64,000 nucleotides of DNA from Botryotinia globosa (lineage: Eukaryota; Ascomycota; Leotiomycetes; Helotiales; Sclerotiniaceae), in the NCBI GenBank assembly GCA_014898425.1, contig RCSZ01000007.1, forward strand, positions 1,984,001-2,048,000. Reading direction: 5' to 3'. Below, one piece after another: positions 34,202 to 45,778 of the stretch. The translations under genes and the position numbers were made by a program. Position 1 is the stretch's first letter, and every line of letters starts with the position of its first letter. Below the pieces are notes generated by a model, which saw nothing but the letters and a program-made list of their open reading frames with translations, had not been told where the DNA came from and searched no databases.

Positions 34202-36832
34202 TCACATACCCAATTCATCTTCACTTAGCGACGATTGTTCCCTCGCAGGCGAATATCCTTTTTGACGCTTAGTATTGACCAGTTTTGACCGACTTTGAGA
34301 TGCCGCGTTTCCGAGATCTTTCAAAACACGAAGATTTTTGAATGATCCATGGCTGGAGCTGAGTTCATCATCGCTGCTGTTGTTATGGAAGATGCCTAAG
34401 GATACGGTGTTCCCTCTTCGCATTCCCATTCGAGTTCTTGATGGTGCTTGCACTTCTGGCTCGATAGATTGTTCGTGCTCAATACTATCACGTTTCCTCT
34501 TTGTCCCTCGACTTAATCGCATAGGCCGTTGTGAGCGAATAACTGAAGGCGATTCAAGCTCGACTTCTTCATCCTCAAAGTCGGTAGTCATGCCTTTGAT
34601 TTTGTTGATATTGGTGGCAGGTGTTGTTGTTACCCAAGAGCTTATACCTTCTTCCCACCTAAAACTTGTCGATTCACGGCGAGCCTCTGTTTTCCCCGAA
34701 TTGGGTCTTTTTGAACCACCTGCATGAAGCTCACCATCCATAGAATCCGCATAGTCGAGGTATTTTTGGCCCGGCGTCACTCGTGCGAAGGCAAATGCGC
34801 TATCCACAACAATCCCGTGCCAAATAGTCCTCGCCTTCAAATCTCTACCTGTATTCACCTTTTTGAGTCTCCGATGTATATACTGGAGATATTCAAAACC
34901 AGAGCTAGAAGCTCCCTTTCCACAACAACGAGCCACTGAAGTTAAAAACTTAACAGCCTCGTCGTAGGCAGATAGCGGCTTCTGGACAAATGAAAAAGGG
35001 ACTTCGTCATCTGACTTTGTATTCCCCGTGTCTTCTACACACGTCTCGTACAGAGAGTCGATAATGAGATCTGGAATATCATCTGCATTAGGCTCAGTCA
35101 CTAGACATGCCAGGAGAAAAATGGTACTTTTGAGAGCAGTTTCCTTGTTATCACGCCCGACGATCTTGAGACAATCCTTCAAAAGCTTGAAATGAGCGCT
35201 GCTAATGATAGTAAAGTGGTCAAACTCATGTATTTCATGTGAAGTCAAGTATCCCACGGGCGTGTCTAGTGCTACCGGTAGTGCTCCAGCACTCTCATTG
35301 TCGAGCAAGGATTCAGACATTGCCCACTCGTCTTCGCCTTCAAGCCCCCCTCCACCCCTACTGAGGAGTATGATAGATGTAATAGTCGTCAGCACGCTTA
35401 ACAATGTTGATCTGCATATTTCATGAAAGCCCGTATCCGACGAGGAGTCAGGCTGTGACACGTAGTCTACAAGGCGTGGCAGCACGGCATCCATGAGCAT
35501 CGTAGCATCTGCTCTTGCATGATTCAATGATAAATCCTGCATCAAACCAGTCCAAACGGGGGCAAATGCTGATGTTGCTACCCATGGGAGCGGAAGGTTT
35601 CCACTTTGAATCAACAAGAAAAATTGCCGATACGCAAACCCTGTACGCATTGTTTCTTCCACGAAGCTACGAAGCGTTGCCAGTGGCCCAGGCAATGCAT
35701 GATTTTGAGCTCTTTGGTTTGGAGCAGGAGACTTGTATACTGAAAGTAGACTTGAAAGTAATAGTTCTGCTTCGTCGTAATGTCCTGAATATATACAAAG
35801 GTCGACGAGTAGTTCACTAAAGTTAAATTCCAAAAGCCCTTCCAAAATTGCATCGCGAATTATCTGAACACCATGAGCTCGAACCAGAGTTCGGAGTTGT
35901 TTCCAGCCCCGATCAGATACGCCAAAAAACCGCTCGAGTCCATCGTAAGTCTCTGTGGAAACATCTCTCCTTTCAATGGCCGAGTAAGAACCTACATTTT
36001 TGATCTCACTAGATAATAACTTTTCCTCCATGGTAATACACTTTGGTACTGTTGCGAGGCACATGGATAGCAATGATTTAGGTCCTCGTCTGTGATTCTC
36101 ATGTGTAGTAGAACGTGTTGCCTTTAGTAATGCATCAAGGCCATTGTAAATACCTTCTAGAGTGTGAAAGCTAGCAGCACTCATTGTGCCCCGCATCTTG
36201 CTCAAAACTTGAGCGCTATTACCTGTTGGGCGAGCGCGGATAGGCGCATCGGTAGCTAGAATAGACTTTGGCCTCCTGCGTTGGCAATCCTCAGGTACAG
36301 TCCATATTGGGAGATAGGGCGGGGTGGTTTGTCTCCACGGTGCAGATGGTCTCCATGCTCGGTTGAGCACTGGCGTTGGAACTACAATATCTTCAGTTGA
36401 AAGATCAGTTGAGGCTACCACTCTCCCATATGGTTGTAACTGTAGAGAAGACTCTGAGAAGTTGACATGTCGCCTCGGTCCTCTGGTATCTCTTCTTTTA
36501 CAAGTTGCTTTCCAGCTATATGTCGTACCAACCCTCTTTCGAGCACCCCAGATTGGATCGTCTGATGCGTTGACGTTGTAATCAACGTGCGATCTGCCCT
36601 TTTGAGATTGGGCATTTACACAGTTGAGGGAGCTCTGTTTGTTTTTACGTAGGATTGAAATTCGGGAGGTTAAAGGTCGCAATAAACGATTGCATCGAGC
36701 TGTAGTCCAGTCCTTTTCGGCATCCTGATCAAGTCGGCAATTATTCAATGTTGATTCATCGCGTCGCACTGGAGTGAAACTATTGGAGAAGTTTTCTGAT
36801 TCTGTTCCCAATGGACCACCCCCCTCTTCCAT
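34202..36832 (-). CDS. unrecognised 876-residue ascomycete protein
   Basis: A single long frame from the ATG at 36832, too long to be chance. Residues 1-180 are hydrophilic and Arg/Ser-rich. From about residue 210 to 680 there is a mainly helical region (for example KQLRTLVRAHGVQIIRDAI, LLEFNFSELLVDLCIYSGHY, DEAELLLSSLLSVY, LSVLTTITSIILLSRGG), which suggests an alpha-solenoid. The last ~170 residues are disordered and charged with a basic RGTKRKRDS patch that could be a nuclear localisation signal. No enzymatic motif was found. I do not recognise the family; a nuclear scaffold role is only a guess. The stop lies within GGGTATGTGAG, whose GTATGT could act as a splice donor, so the 3' end is not certain. 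It is divergent from Clu1, start codons 655 bp apart. Confidence 0.7.
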   Translation of the reverse strand: MEEGGGPLGTESENFSNSFTPVRRDESTLNNCRLDQDAEKDWTTARCNRLLRPLTSRISILRKNKQSSLNCVNAQSQKGRSHVDYNVNASDDPIWGARKRVGTTYSWKATCKRRDTRGPRRHVNFSESSLQLQPYGRVVASTDLSTEDIVVPTPVLNRAWRPSAPWRQTTPPYLPIWTVPEDCQRRRPKSILATDAPIRARPTGNSAQVLSKMRGTMSAASFHTLEGIYNGLDALLKATRSTTHENHRRGPKSLLSMCLATVPKCITMEEKLLSSEIKNVGSYSAIERRDVSTETYDGLERFFGVSDRGWKQLRTLVRAHGVQIIRDAILEGLLEFNFSELLVDLCIYSGHYDEAELLLSSLLSVYKSPAPNQRAQNHALPGPLATLRSFVEETMRTGFAYRQFFLLIQSGNLPLPWVATSAFAPVWTGLMQDLSLNHARADATMLMDAVLPRLVDYVSQPDSSSDTGFHEICRSTLLSVLTTITSIILLSRGGGGLEGEDEWAMSESLLDNESAGALPVALDTPVGYLTSHEIHEFDHFTIISSAHFKLLKDCLKIVGRDNKETALKSTIFLLACLVTEPNADDIPDLIIDSLYETCVEDTGNTKSDDEVPFSFVQKPLSAYDEAVKFLTSVARCCGKGASSSGFEYLQYIHRRLKKVNTGRDLKARTIWHGIVVDSAFAFARVTPGQKYLDYADSMDGELHAGGSKRPNSGKTEARRESTSFRWEEGISSWVTTTPATNINKIKGMTTDFEDEEVELESPSVIRSQRPMRLSRGTKRKRDSIEHEQSIEPEVQAPSRTRMGMRRGNTVSLGIFHNNSSDDELSSSHGSFKNLRVLKDLGNAASQSRSKLVNTKRQKGYSPAREQSSLSEDELGM

Positions 36833-37487
36833 GATATTAACCTATAGTTTGGATCATTAATTTAATTAAACCCCAGCCAAAGAAACGGGGATCAAGCATA
36901 CTGGTTCTTAATGAGTTCGATGTATTAATTGGATTCTGCGCGATAAGTGACAAGACAGGATCGTGATTCTCGCAGCAAAGAATTATATTCTATAGAAGAA
37001 TGGAAGAAGCAATAATCTAGGGAATGAATCTATAATAGCAAAAGAAATTAGGAACTGTATGCAAATAAGAAAGGTAAGGTTGATGTTGTTTGATGTTGAT
37101 GTTTTTGAGAGAGAGGGAGAGAGAGAGAGAGAGAGGAGGCTCGCTAGGGATATGTAGTGAACAAATGCCGTGTGGTGGTGATGTCAGCAAGGATTGTCAC
37201 AACACTGGTCCGGGCCGGGTTTTTCCGTGCATTCAACTAAATTTTGTACTTTCCCTTTTGGATTTGAAGAAAATGGAATAAATTTATTCTTCACTTGCAC
37301 ATAATTCATCCATATCCATAACAGAAGAGGGGTTTTTTTCTTTTCTCTCTACACTCCATTTGTACAACAAAATCAACAAAGTCTTTTTTGAATTCCTGCC
37401 ATTTCTTGAGTTGGAATATCGATTTGTACCTTCTTCTCTTATTATTGTATTATACCTACTACATAAGAGAGCTTTTCAAGGTACAAA
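36833..37487. promoter_or_regulatory. shared divergent promoter region
   Basis: 655 bp between the start codons of the 876-residue protein gene and the Clu1 gene. A GA-dinucleotide tract lies at about 37108-37137 and a long pyrimidine tract near 37327-37348, both common in fungal housekeeping promoters and leaders. Confidence 0.45.
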
Positions 37488-40400
37488 ATGGCTGTAAACA
37501 ATGAGGTTATCAACACCACTTCTGGTAAGCCACCCTAAGCACTTTATAGAACTCGAAAAACGCTTCAAAATACATATATACTCAAGTTTCACTTCAATTG
37601 ATCTTTTCATTTCACTGTGTGGCCTATTATGAGTCATCTACTAACATTGAATGCCTTCAGAAACCCCTACCGATGTTTCAAGCAGCTCGCAAAAGCTTGC
37701 CACTGAAGAGACTGCCATAACTAATGGTGTTGACCACGAAGAAGAAGATGGTGGGGAAGCGGGCGGTGAAGGTAAGATCAGTTGGCAGTTCAGAGACTTA
37801 TCCAGATTTTATGCTAATGCGAGAACGTAGTCTTTCAATTGACTGTGGTTCTTCCCCGCGAGCCCCATAAAATTCAGATCATCGTGAGTGAAACCCCCTC
37901 ACAAAATATGCAGATTCAATGCTCAGATAGCTAGGTCTCTTCTCAAGAAGCTATACACGATGTTCGCCAATCAATAATCGAGCTGCCCGGAACCTTCCAG
38001 TACTCATGTTTCCATCTCGAGCACAAGGGAGAAAGAATAAATGACTTCGTTCAGATATCCGAGGTCCCTGACTTAACGGCGGACTCAGAAATACACTTAG
38101 TCGAGGACCCGTACACGGAGAAAGAGGCAAGAATACATATTATTAGAGTGCGGGAGCTTATCAGTGCTGCCGGGGATCGTACCGATACCTTGAATGGTAT
38201 TATTTCAGGAGCTTCGCTGCTTGATTCGGTTACATCGAAGGAATCCAGTCAAAACGGCACGAGTACAGCTCCTTCACATCCAATGGTTGGATTTGACTTC
38301 CAAGCTTCCGGCAATCTCTCGACCCTTCTACCAAGAGCACAAGAGCCAGGGCCAAAAACTGTCAAGTCAATTTCAGTCTCTCCTTGGAATCCCCCACCCT
38401 ACCATCTTAGACAGAAGGGACATTTGCTCTATCTACAGGTCACTACAAACGAGGGGGAGCAATTCCAGATCACATCCCACGTATCTGGCTTCTACGTGAA
38501 CAAATCTTCAACAGGCAAATTTGATCCATCGCCAAAATCTGCGCCAAAAGCCCATTCCGCGCACTCACTTTTAGCACTCCTTAGTGATTTGTCTCCATCA
38601 TTTGAGGAATCCTTCAAGAGCCTCCAGGAATATAACAATACCAAAGAACCTTTGGCTACATTCCAAATCACAAATGCAACTCCCTCAAATCCTTGGATTG
38701 TGCCATCAGCAACGGCGCCCCTTGTTGCACATCAAGCTGATATAACACGCACTCAAGAAAATTATCTGATTGCTGGAATTGAAAATAGCGAGACTTTGCG
38801 AGATTGGAATGAAGAATTCCAGTCTACTAGAGAACTACCAAAAGACACTGTCCAGGATCGTGTATTCCGAGAGCGATTGACTTCGAAGTTGTTCGCTGAC
38901 TACAACGATGCTGCAGCTCGTGGTGCGATTCTAGTTGCTAGGGGTGAAATAGCTCCTCTCAACCCAACTGAAGGCAAAGATGCTCAAATTTTCGTCTACA
39001 ACAACGTTTTCTTTTCCTTTGGAGCCGATGGCGTGGGTACTTTTGCCTCAGAGGGTGGTGACGAGGCCGCTAGGGCAGCAGTAGGCAAGGATGTTATGGG
39101 AGTCCGTATGGTCAACCAATTGGACATCGACGGCTTGTTTACTCCAGGAACTGTAGTTGTTGATTACCTTGGAAAGCGCATTGTTGGACAAAGTATTGTG
39201 CCAGGAATATTCAAACAACGTGACCCAGGCGAGAACCAAATTGATTATGGTGCAGTGGATGGCAAAGACATTGTCGCATCTGATGAGAAGTTTGTGTCTG
39301 TTTTCGAGAAGCTTTCCAAGGCCTTGAAAGTCAAAAAGCATGCAGTTTGGGACAAAGATGCAAAGCGTCATGATCTCGAAGGCAGTATCGAAACCAAGGG
39401 TCTTTTGGGTACTGACGGAAGAAAATACGTTCTTGATTTGTATAGAGTTACCCCATTGGATATTACTTGGATGGAGGAAGTCGGTACTGCACTTGACAGC
39501 CCCAAGGAGGTCGATTCGGCGAGTGAACCGGCATATCCACATCGCATGACTGTTATCCGACCTGAATTGGTCGAGGCTTACTGGAAAGTAAAGATGCGCG
39601 AATGGGTCAACGGCGAATTGGAACGTAAGCGCCAGGCTCAGAAAGCCGTTGAGCCTACTACCGAAGGAAAGGAAATCGAAGCCGCAACTGAGGCATCGGA
39701 GCCAGCCAAGAGCGAGAAGCCAACTGAGAATGGAGAAGTGGCCAAGAAGAGCGAATCGGATGAGGTTGCAGAACCCAGCAAGCCTGATCAGGAAAGAATT
39801 GATATTGGCGATTTCAAGTTTGCATTGAACCCAGATGCTTTCAGTGGACAGCAGCCACAAACTGATGAAGAGAAGGCCGAATTTGCCGAGGATGAACAAC
39901 AAGTTCGATTGGTTTGTGAGTTCTTGCGCAAGACAGTGTTGCCCGAACTTGTTAAGGATCTCAAGGAAGGTGATGTTGGTTTCCCTATGGATGGACAGTC
40001 TTTAAGCAGGCTCCTTCATAAACGTGGTATCAATCTCAGATACCTCGGCCAAGTTGCTACTCTTGCGGATGGCAAGAGACTCGAGTCCTTACGCATTTTG
40101 GCGGTTCAAGAGATGGTGTCGAGAGCATTCAAGCATATTGCTGGCAATTATCTCCGTTACCTCCCTATTCCTTTGACAAGCTCATGTATTGCCCATCTGC
40201 TCAATTGCTTGCTCGGCACAGATTTGAACGCAGCTCCAAAACCAGATGTGGATGAAGCTATGGCTGCGCTTTATCCAGAGGCAGATTTGAAATTCAAGGA
40301 GGTGACCCCAGAAAGTCTCAGAAAAGAGATTGAAGGTCAAGTTCTCCGTCGCTTCCGATACACCCTGGACTCTACATGGACTGCAGGTATCAAACATTTG

Positions 40401-41654
40401 CAACTTTTTCGCGAAGTTTCCTTGAAGCTTGGTATTCAATTGGAGATGAAGCCTTACCATTTCACAAAGCAATCGCAGACTGAAGCAGCAGCAGCTCCAC
40501 CAGCAACTAATGGAGAGGCTACAAAGGACGCGGCTCCCACCGGAAAGGGCACTAGCAGCAAGAAGAAGAAGAAGAATGCACGTGAAGCTTCTCCTGCATC
40601 TGTTGTATCTGCAAACGCCGCATCGCCTGTCACCTTCAACCCAGATGATATCCTTAACACAGTCCCAGTCATCAAAGAGGCATCTCCAAGAAGCTCCCTT
40701 GCAGAAGAAGCTTTAGAAGCTGGACGCATTTCTCTTCTACAGGACCAAAAGAAGTTGGGTCAAGAATTACTCTTGGAATCTTTGTCATTACACGAGCAGA
40801 TTTATGGTATTCTTCACCCTGAAGTGGCGAGAGTATACAACTCCTTGTCGATGCTCTATTATCAACTCGACGAGAAGGAGGCTGCTATGGAACTCGCCCG
40901 CAAGGCTGTTATAGTTTCCGAGAGAACATTAGGTGTTGACAATGCTGAGACACTTTTGAACTATCTCAACCTTGGACTCATTGCACACGCAAGTGGAGAG
41001 ACCAAGTTGGCTTTGACATACATCAAGCACGCTTTGGATTTGTGGAAGGTCGTCTATGGTCCAAACCATCCTGACTCTATCACAACAATCAACAATGCTG
41101 CAGTTATGCTGCAACACTTGAAGGAATATCACGATTCTCGCACATGGTTTGAAGCATCCCTCAAGATTTGTGAGGAGGTTTACGGAAAGCATTCTATCAA
41201 TGCTGCAACCTTGCTCTTCCAATTGGCTCAAGCTTTGGCATTGGATCAAGACTCCAAATCCGCTGTCAACCGTATGCGCGAGTCTTACAACATCTTCCTT
41301 ACTGAGTTAGGCGCAGAGGACAAGAACACCAAGGAAGCAGAGAAATGGCTTGAACAGCTTACTCAAAATGCTGTCTCAATTGCCAAACACGCAAAGGATG
41401 TTCAAGCCCGCCGAAACAGAGGAATTCGAGTATCTCCTCGTGTCACTCTTGGACAGACCCAAGTCCAACCCCAAATCGGTCAAACTGTTGAAGCTGCTGC
41501 TGGTCGAGATGCTCCTAGGGGACTCGATTCGCGAAGCATTGATGAGCTTCTCAAATTCATTGAAGGAAGCGATCAAAGCAACCAAAACAAGAAACGACCT
41601 GGTCGAAGTAACCCAAAGCGACGAGGGGGTGCTGCGGCCGCCGCTGGTAAATAA
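37488..41654 (+). CDS. CLU1: clustered mitochondria protein Clu1 (CLU domain, TPR)
   Basis: Four exons: 37488-37524, 37661-37771, 37831-37883 and 37935-41654; phases match and the product is 1306 residues, the usual length. The N-terminus is acidic; FQLTVVLPREPHKIQIIVSS begins the ubiquitin-like Clu N-terminal domain. The CLU domain follows at about residues 340-600 (DWNEEFQSTRELPKDTVQDR, VGVRMVNQLDIDGLFTPGT-type segment, YVLDLYRVTPLDITWMEEV). Then comes the Clu-central/eIF3-linked region (DLKEGDVGFPMDGQSLSRLL) and a lysine run near residue 945. C-terminal tetratricopeptide repeats follow (LSLHEQIYGILHPEVARVYN, HALDLWKVVYGPNHPDSITT) and a basic Gly/Ala-rich end. Family knowledge: a cytosolic RNA-binding protein needed for normal mitochondrial distribution, which binds mRNAs for mitochondrial proteins and co-purifies with eIF3 in yeast. 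Confidence 0.93.
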
Positions 41655-42530
41655 GGCATAGGGTCGGAGTATAAAATCTAAAATTTAGCATTGGGCGGCG
41701 TAAAAGTTATCAAAATTCATTTCTGCTAGTGTATCAACAATCCGTTTTCATTTGCCTCTTTCATATACTCAGGAGTGGACTTGGCTGGTCAGCATTTACG
41801 TGTCTATGTTTTACGACCCGATTTGATGTATAAACTGAATAGCCCATGGGATATTAGGGGTAATGGGCAGTTGTACATTCATGTATCATGATTTAAGACG
41901 CATTACGGAATCAAAAAAAGACATCTTCTCTCCTTCATTATATACACATTAACGATCGAATGCTTTTCTTAGCAGGTGGTGATTCTTGACGTCGGTGTAC
42001 ATGTGTATTACACATCACACACAAGATGTGACAATAGATGATTTATAAATTACTTACATGATAATATCATTGAGCCAAACTTTCCACTATAGACTTCATC
42101 CACTTTATGACATGTTGATAGATGCTAGGTAGGTAGGTAGGTACCTCGTAGGTAGTAACTAATGATTGAGTTGTTGGCTTGAATCAGAAAGTGATCTTGT
42201 GATGGAAAGCAGGGGAGTCAGGTTCCGATAGTCATCGGCTAAACCAAAAACCGTCACCGCCCGAGTTCTCCTGCCTTGAGCTCCAGCCTCCAACCTAGCT
42301 CCTAATCGTGCCCCAATAGATATAAGACAAAGAGTAATCAACCTCACCACGGATTATACAAATACAAATATATCGGATTCTGATCTTTATTTATTTCACT
42401 AAATTGCAACATAAGGAAAATAGATCTGTGAATGACAATTTACGATTAGTTGTAGTTTTATCAAACTATATGGTTCCTTGATCTCGATACACACACGCCT
42501 CCGCTGGTCTGTCCATCGCATATCGTCAAG
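41655..42530. other. intergenic region
   Basis: About 0.9 kb with the Clu1 3' UTR and the promoter of the SLC35F6-like gene. A run of GTAG/TAGG tetranucleotides lies at 42126-42144. No gene is supported. Confidence 0.5.
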
Positions 42531-44133
42531 ATGGCGATCAGCCCCAAAGTGCTCATACCATTCCTGGTAGCCATGATGCTGGTTACGGGAGTCTGCAATA
42601 CGCTTCTCACAAAATATCAAGTCAGTATACGCTTCGAGTCTGTTTCTGTTATCTGCTAACCATAAGCCAGGACAATGTTTGCGTCCGGAATTGCGACGAT
42701 CCCGATCCCAAGAAACGAGCGTTATTCGAGCAACCGGTCATACAAACGGCTCAAATGTTCGTTGGAGAGATGGGCTGCTGGCTCTTTGTTGGCGCATTTT
42801 CTCTTTATCGCCGCTATTTCGCAAAGAACGCAACGCCCGAAGAGAATGGTTATGAAGCAGTTGATACAAATGAAGGAGAGGCCGCAGATAACGATGGAGC
42901 GAGCATCTTGACAACCTCGACTGCAAAGACAATGGATGTGGATGAAAACAGATTACCATTGGTGGGGTGGAGAGTGCTGCTGTTAGCCCTACCTGCTATT
43001 TGTGATATCTGTGGAACAACTTTGAGTGAGTAGTCCACGTTCCATATGTTTCATTCATCAGCATTTGTGTCCACAAATCGCATTTACCATGCTGTTACTA
43101 ACAGCATTTCTTAGTGAACGTCGGTCTCTTGTTTGTAGTCCCTTCAATTTACCAAATGACTCGAGGGGCTTTGGTGCTCTTTGTTGGAGTTTTCAGTGTA
43201 CTCTTTTTGAAAAGAAGGCTTCACTTATTCCAATGGTTCGCGTTGGTGACCGTTGTTCTTGGAGTCGCTGTTGTTGGTCTGGCTGGAGCTCTTTACCAAG
43301 ATGACAAAGCTGCGCCGTCTTCAATGACGCTTGTACACGACGCACTAAAGCTAGCCGCAAGAGAAGCCCGAACACCAGAAGCCCTACGTGCTATTATTGG
43401 TGTTTTTCTAATTGCGGGCGCTCAAATATTCACTGCTTCTCAGTTCGTTTTGGAGGAATATATTCTAGAAAATTACGCTCTGGAACCTCTCAAAGTTGTA
43501 GGCTGGGAGGGTCTGTTCGGGTTTGGAGTTACAATCTTCGGTATGATCATTCTCCATCTTGCAGTCGGTAGAACCGCAGCGGGAAGATATGGATACTTCG
43601 ATCTTGTTGAAGGATGGAGACAAATTACACACTACAAAGCCATTGGAGTCTCAAGTGTCCTTATCATGATTAGCATCGGGTAATCTTTCTCTCTCTCTAT
43701 CTCTTATTTCCAGCTAACCTCTTTAGTGGCTTCAATTTCTTTGGACTTTCCGTGACCAGAACAGTCAGCGCCACATCTAGGTCTACCATCGACACTTGTC
43801 GTACACTCTTTATTTGGATTGTATCACTATTTCTGGGATGGGAAACTTTCAAGTGGTTACAAGTTCTTGGCTTCGTATTACTCGTGTACGGAACTTTCTT
43901 GTTCAACGACCTTGTCCGACCTCCTTTGAAGTCCTGCGTCGTTCGTGATGTGGATGAGCTCTTGCCGTAAGTTCAATCGAATCTTTTATATCGTCCACCC
44001 GTCATTAGATTTGTCTGGAACTCCCCTTCTTTGTCACATGTTTCTGCAGCTCGCATTGGTACCTGTGAGTATTTTTCTGTATGGGCAATTGCTGATTCAA
44101 AAATTTAGAGAAGAACCTATTGAACATATGTAA
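42531..44133 (+). CDS. SLC35F6-like drug/metabolite-superfamily transporter
   Basis: Exons 42531-42620, 42671-43025, 43115-43679, 43727-43966 and probably 44109-44133 give 424 residues. Ten membrane spans are expected: MAISPKVLIPFLVAMMLVTG starts the first; the loop after it has a Cys pair (NVCVRNC) and the motif FEQPVIQTAQMFVGEM. Later spans include LLALPAICDICGTTLMNVGL, the family-typical SIYQMTRGALVLFVGVFSVLFLKR, and GFNFFGLSVTRTVSATSRSTIDTCRTLFIW near the C-terminus. These match the SLC35F6/TANGO9 branch of nucleotide-sugar-transporter-like proteins; the human relative is lysosomal/mitochondrial and its substrate is not settled. The last intron is a choice: the stop TAA at 43968-43970 overlaps a good donor (CCGTAAGT), so the protein may instead end at ...DELLP. 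Confidence 0.82.
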
Positions 44134-44396
44134 ATACTCTTAGAAGCCGCATGGGGAGCCGTGTACAGTACGAGCTTTGTTCGGGGAGAATAGTATTTGT
44201 GGAGGGATTAAGAGAATATTAAGGGATCAAGTAAGAGACAGAATCTATATTGATAAATTGCGATGAGAGGCGTGGGCGCGTTTTGTTTGGTATCGGATAA
44301 TGACGGTTTTGGTTGGAGCATTACAGTAGTTGGAGGCGCAAATGATGTTCAGGGTTCATCTGCATGTAAGCTTGTATGCAAGCCTCAAATTTGTAT

Positions 44397-44437
44397 AAAA
44401 AAAAAAAAAAAAAAAAATAATAATAATAATAATAATA
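44397..44437 (+). repeat. poly-A run followed by TAA repeat
   Basis: About 21 consecutive A residues run straight into about seven copies of TAA. Such a junction can mark an old retroposed 3' end or simple slippage; no element lies to the left that would decide. Confidence 0.9.
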
Positions 44438-44520
44438 TAAAGCCCAAAATGTTGAGCCTGTGTAGATCATCTATCTGCACGAGATCTGCACGAGATTGAA
44501 TTCGGAACGTGACAGTCGGT

Positions 44521-44548
44521 CAGTCAGTCAGTCAGTCAGTCAGTCAGT
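44521..44548 (+). repeat. CAGT tetranucleotide repeat, seven copies
   Basis: CAGT is repeated seven times, preceded by a variant copy (CGGT). Confidence 0.95.
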
Positions 44549-45291
44549 ATAGAAATCTTTCTATTCCGTTACCTTGAGGTGTATTTTCGGAAGCATCGGG
44601 CTGGATTAGGTGTGCCGCGAGTATCGCCTCGATTTTAAAGTTGTATGCACTGCAGCAACTTTGATTGATTTGAGAGGTTCGCGTATTATTTATTTGTACG
44701 AACTGATCTATCCCACTCCTTGTTTGTGTGGTGGGATGGGATGGGATGGTTGGGGTTGGGATTTGTTTTACCTAGGTAGGTAGGTTTACTTTAGGAAGGA
44801 GGAAAGAGGGAAGAGGGAAGAGGGAAGAGGAAAGAGGAAAGAGGGAGGAGAGGAGGGGAGGTGGTGTTAGATATTAGGGTGTTAGATATTAGAAGAAGGT
44901 AGTTGGGGATTGGATCGGTTGATTATGATATGAGTCTAGATGTATATATAGATTAGATGGATGTATATATGGATGGATGTGTATATAGATGGATGTATAT
45001 ATGGATGGATGTATATATAGATGGATGTATATATGATGAGGGGGAATAGGTAGGTAGATTGATTGATTGATTATGGGTTGGTTTGAAGTTATATCTATCT
45101 ATTTGTCCATCTCTCTAATCTGTACCTAGAGAATATCATCATACGTAGGTGGGTATGGTATATACATACATATATATCTGGATAATAGACGAAAGGAAGG
45201 AAATACATCGGGGAATGCAAGGGAATGAATGGACTGAATGGATCGAATGCTTATCGACGGTTGTGATGACTCGTTTTGTTTTGTGATGGAG

Positions 45292-45384
45292 GAGTGAGTG
45301 AGTGAGTGAGTGAGTGAGTGAGTGAGTGAGTGAGTGAGTGAGTGAGTGAGTGAGTGAGTGAGTGAGTGAGTGAGTGAGTGAGTG
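45292..45384 (+). repeat. GAGT tetranucleotide repeat, about 23 perfect copies
   Basis: 93 bp of uninterrupted GAGT. The reverse strand reads ACTC and encodes a meaningless Leu-Thr-His-Ser repeat, which was not called as a gene. Its length and purity suggest a highly mutable locus. Confidence 0.98.
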
Positions 45385-45731
45385 GGTTATGGTTATTCGA
45401 TGCTGGCTGTAGGTAGAGTAGAGTAGATTTATGGATGGGCGGTGGGTTGATTGGATGGGATTGGATTGGGGATGTGCGGTGCGTATGTGCGTATGTGCGG
45501 CTCATGGTGATGGTGATGGTGGTGTGGGTGTGGGTGTGGGTGGTTGGATGGATGGATGGTTGGATGGATGGGTGGATGGGAGTTTGGGGGTTTGGGGATT
45601 CAGTTTGGATTAGATAAGATCGGATTGGGGGATTGGGGATTGAATGAATGATTGAATGACTGAATGGTTGAGGGGTTGAGGTTGAGGTGCGGGGTTAGGT
45701 GATAGGTTATATTATATGTTATATAAGGTGA

Positions 45732-45778
45732 TAAGATATATTATATATTATATATTATATATTATATATTATATATTA
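45732..45778 (+). repeat. 7-bp ATATATT tandem repeat
   Basis: About six copies of ATATATT, following related TATATTATATG sequence from 45705. Confidence 0.9.

Noticed and set aside
39048..39902. 284-codon open frame antisense to the CLU1 coding sequence
   Set aside because: It lies wholly inside a well-supported exon, is the reverse shadow of biased codons, and has no recognisable domain or splice context.
42126..42150. Possible telomere-like TAGG repeat
   Set aside because: Only a few copies of a 4-bp GTAG unit; the usual fungal telomere repeat TTAGGG is absent.
45251..45400. Possible CRISPR-like array
   Set aside because: Units of 4 bp with no spacers; a microsatellite in a eukaryotic genome.
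45251..45505. Open frame encoding a Leu-Thr-His-Ser repeat
   Set aside because: It is generated entirely by the GAGT microsatellite on the other strand.
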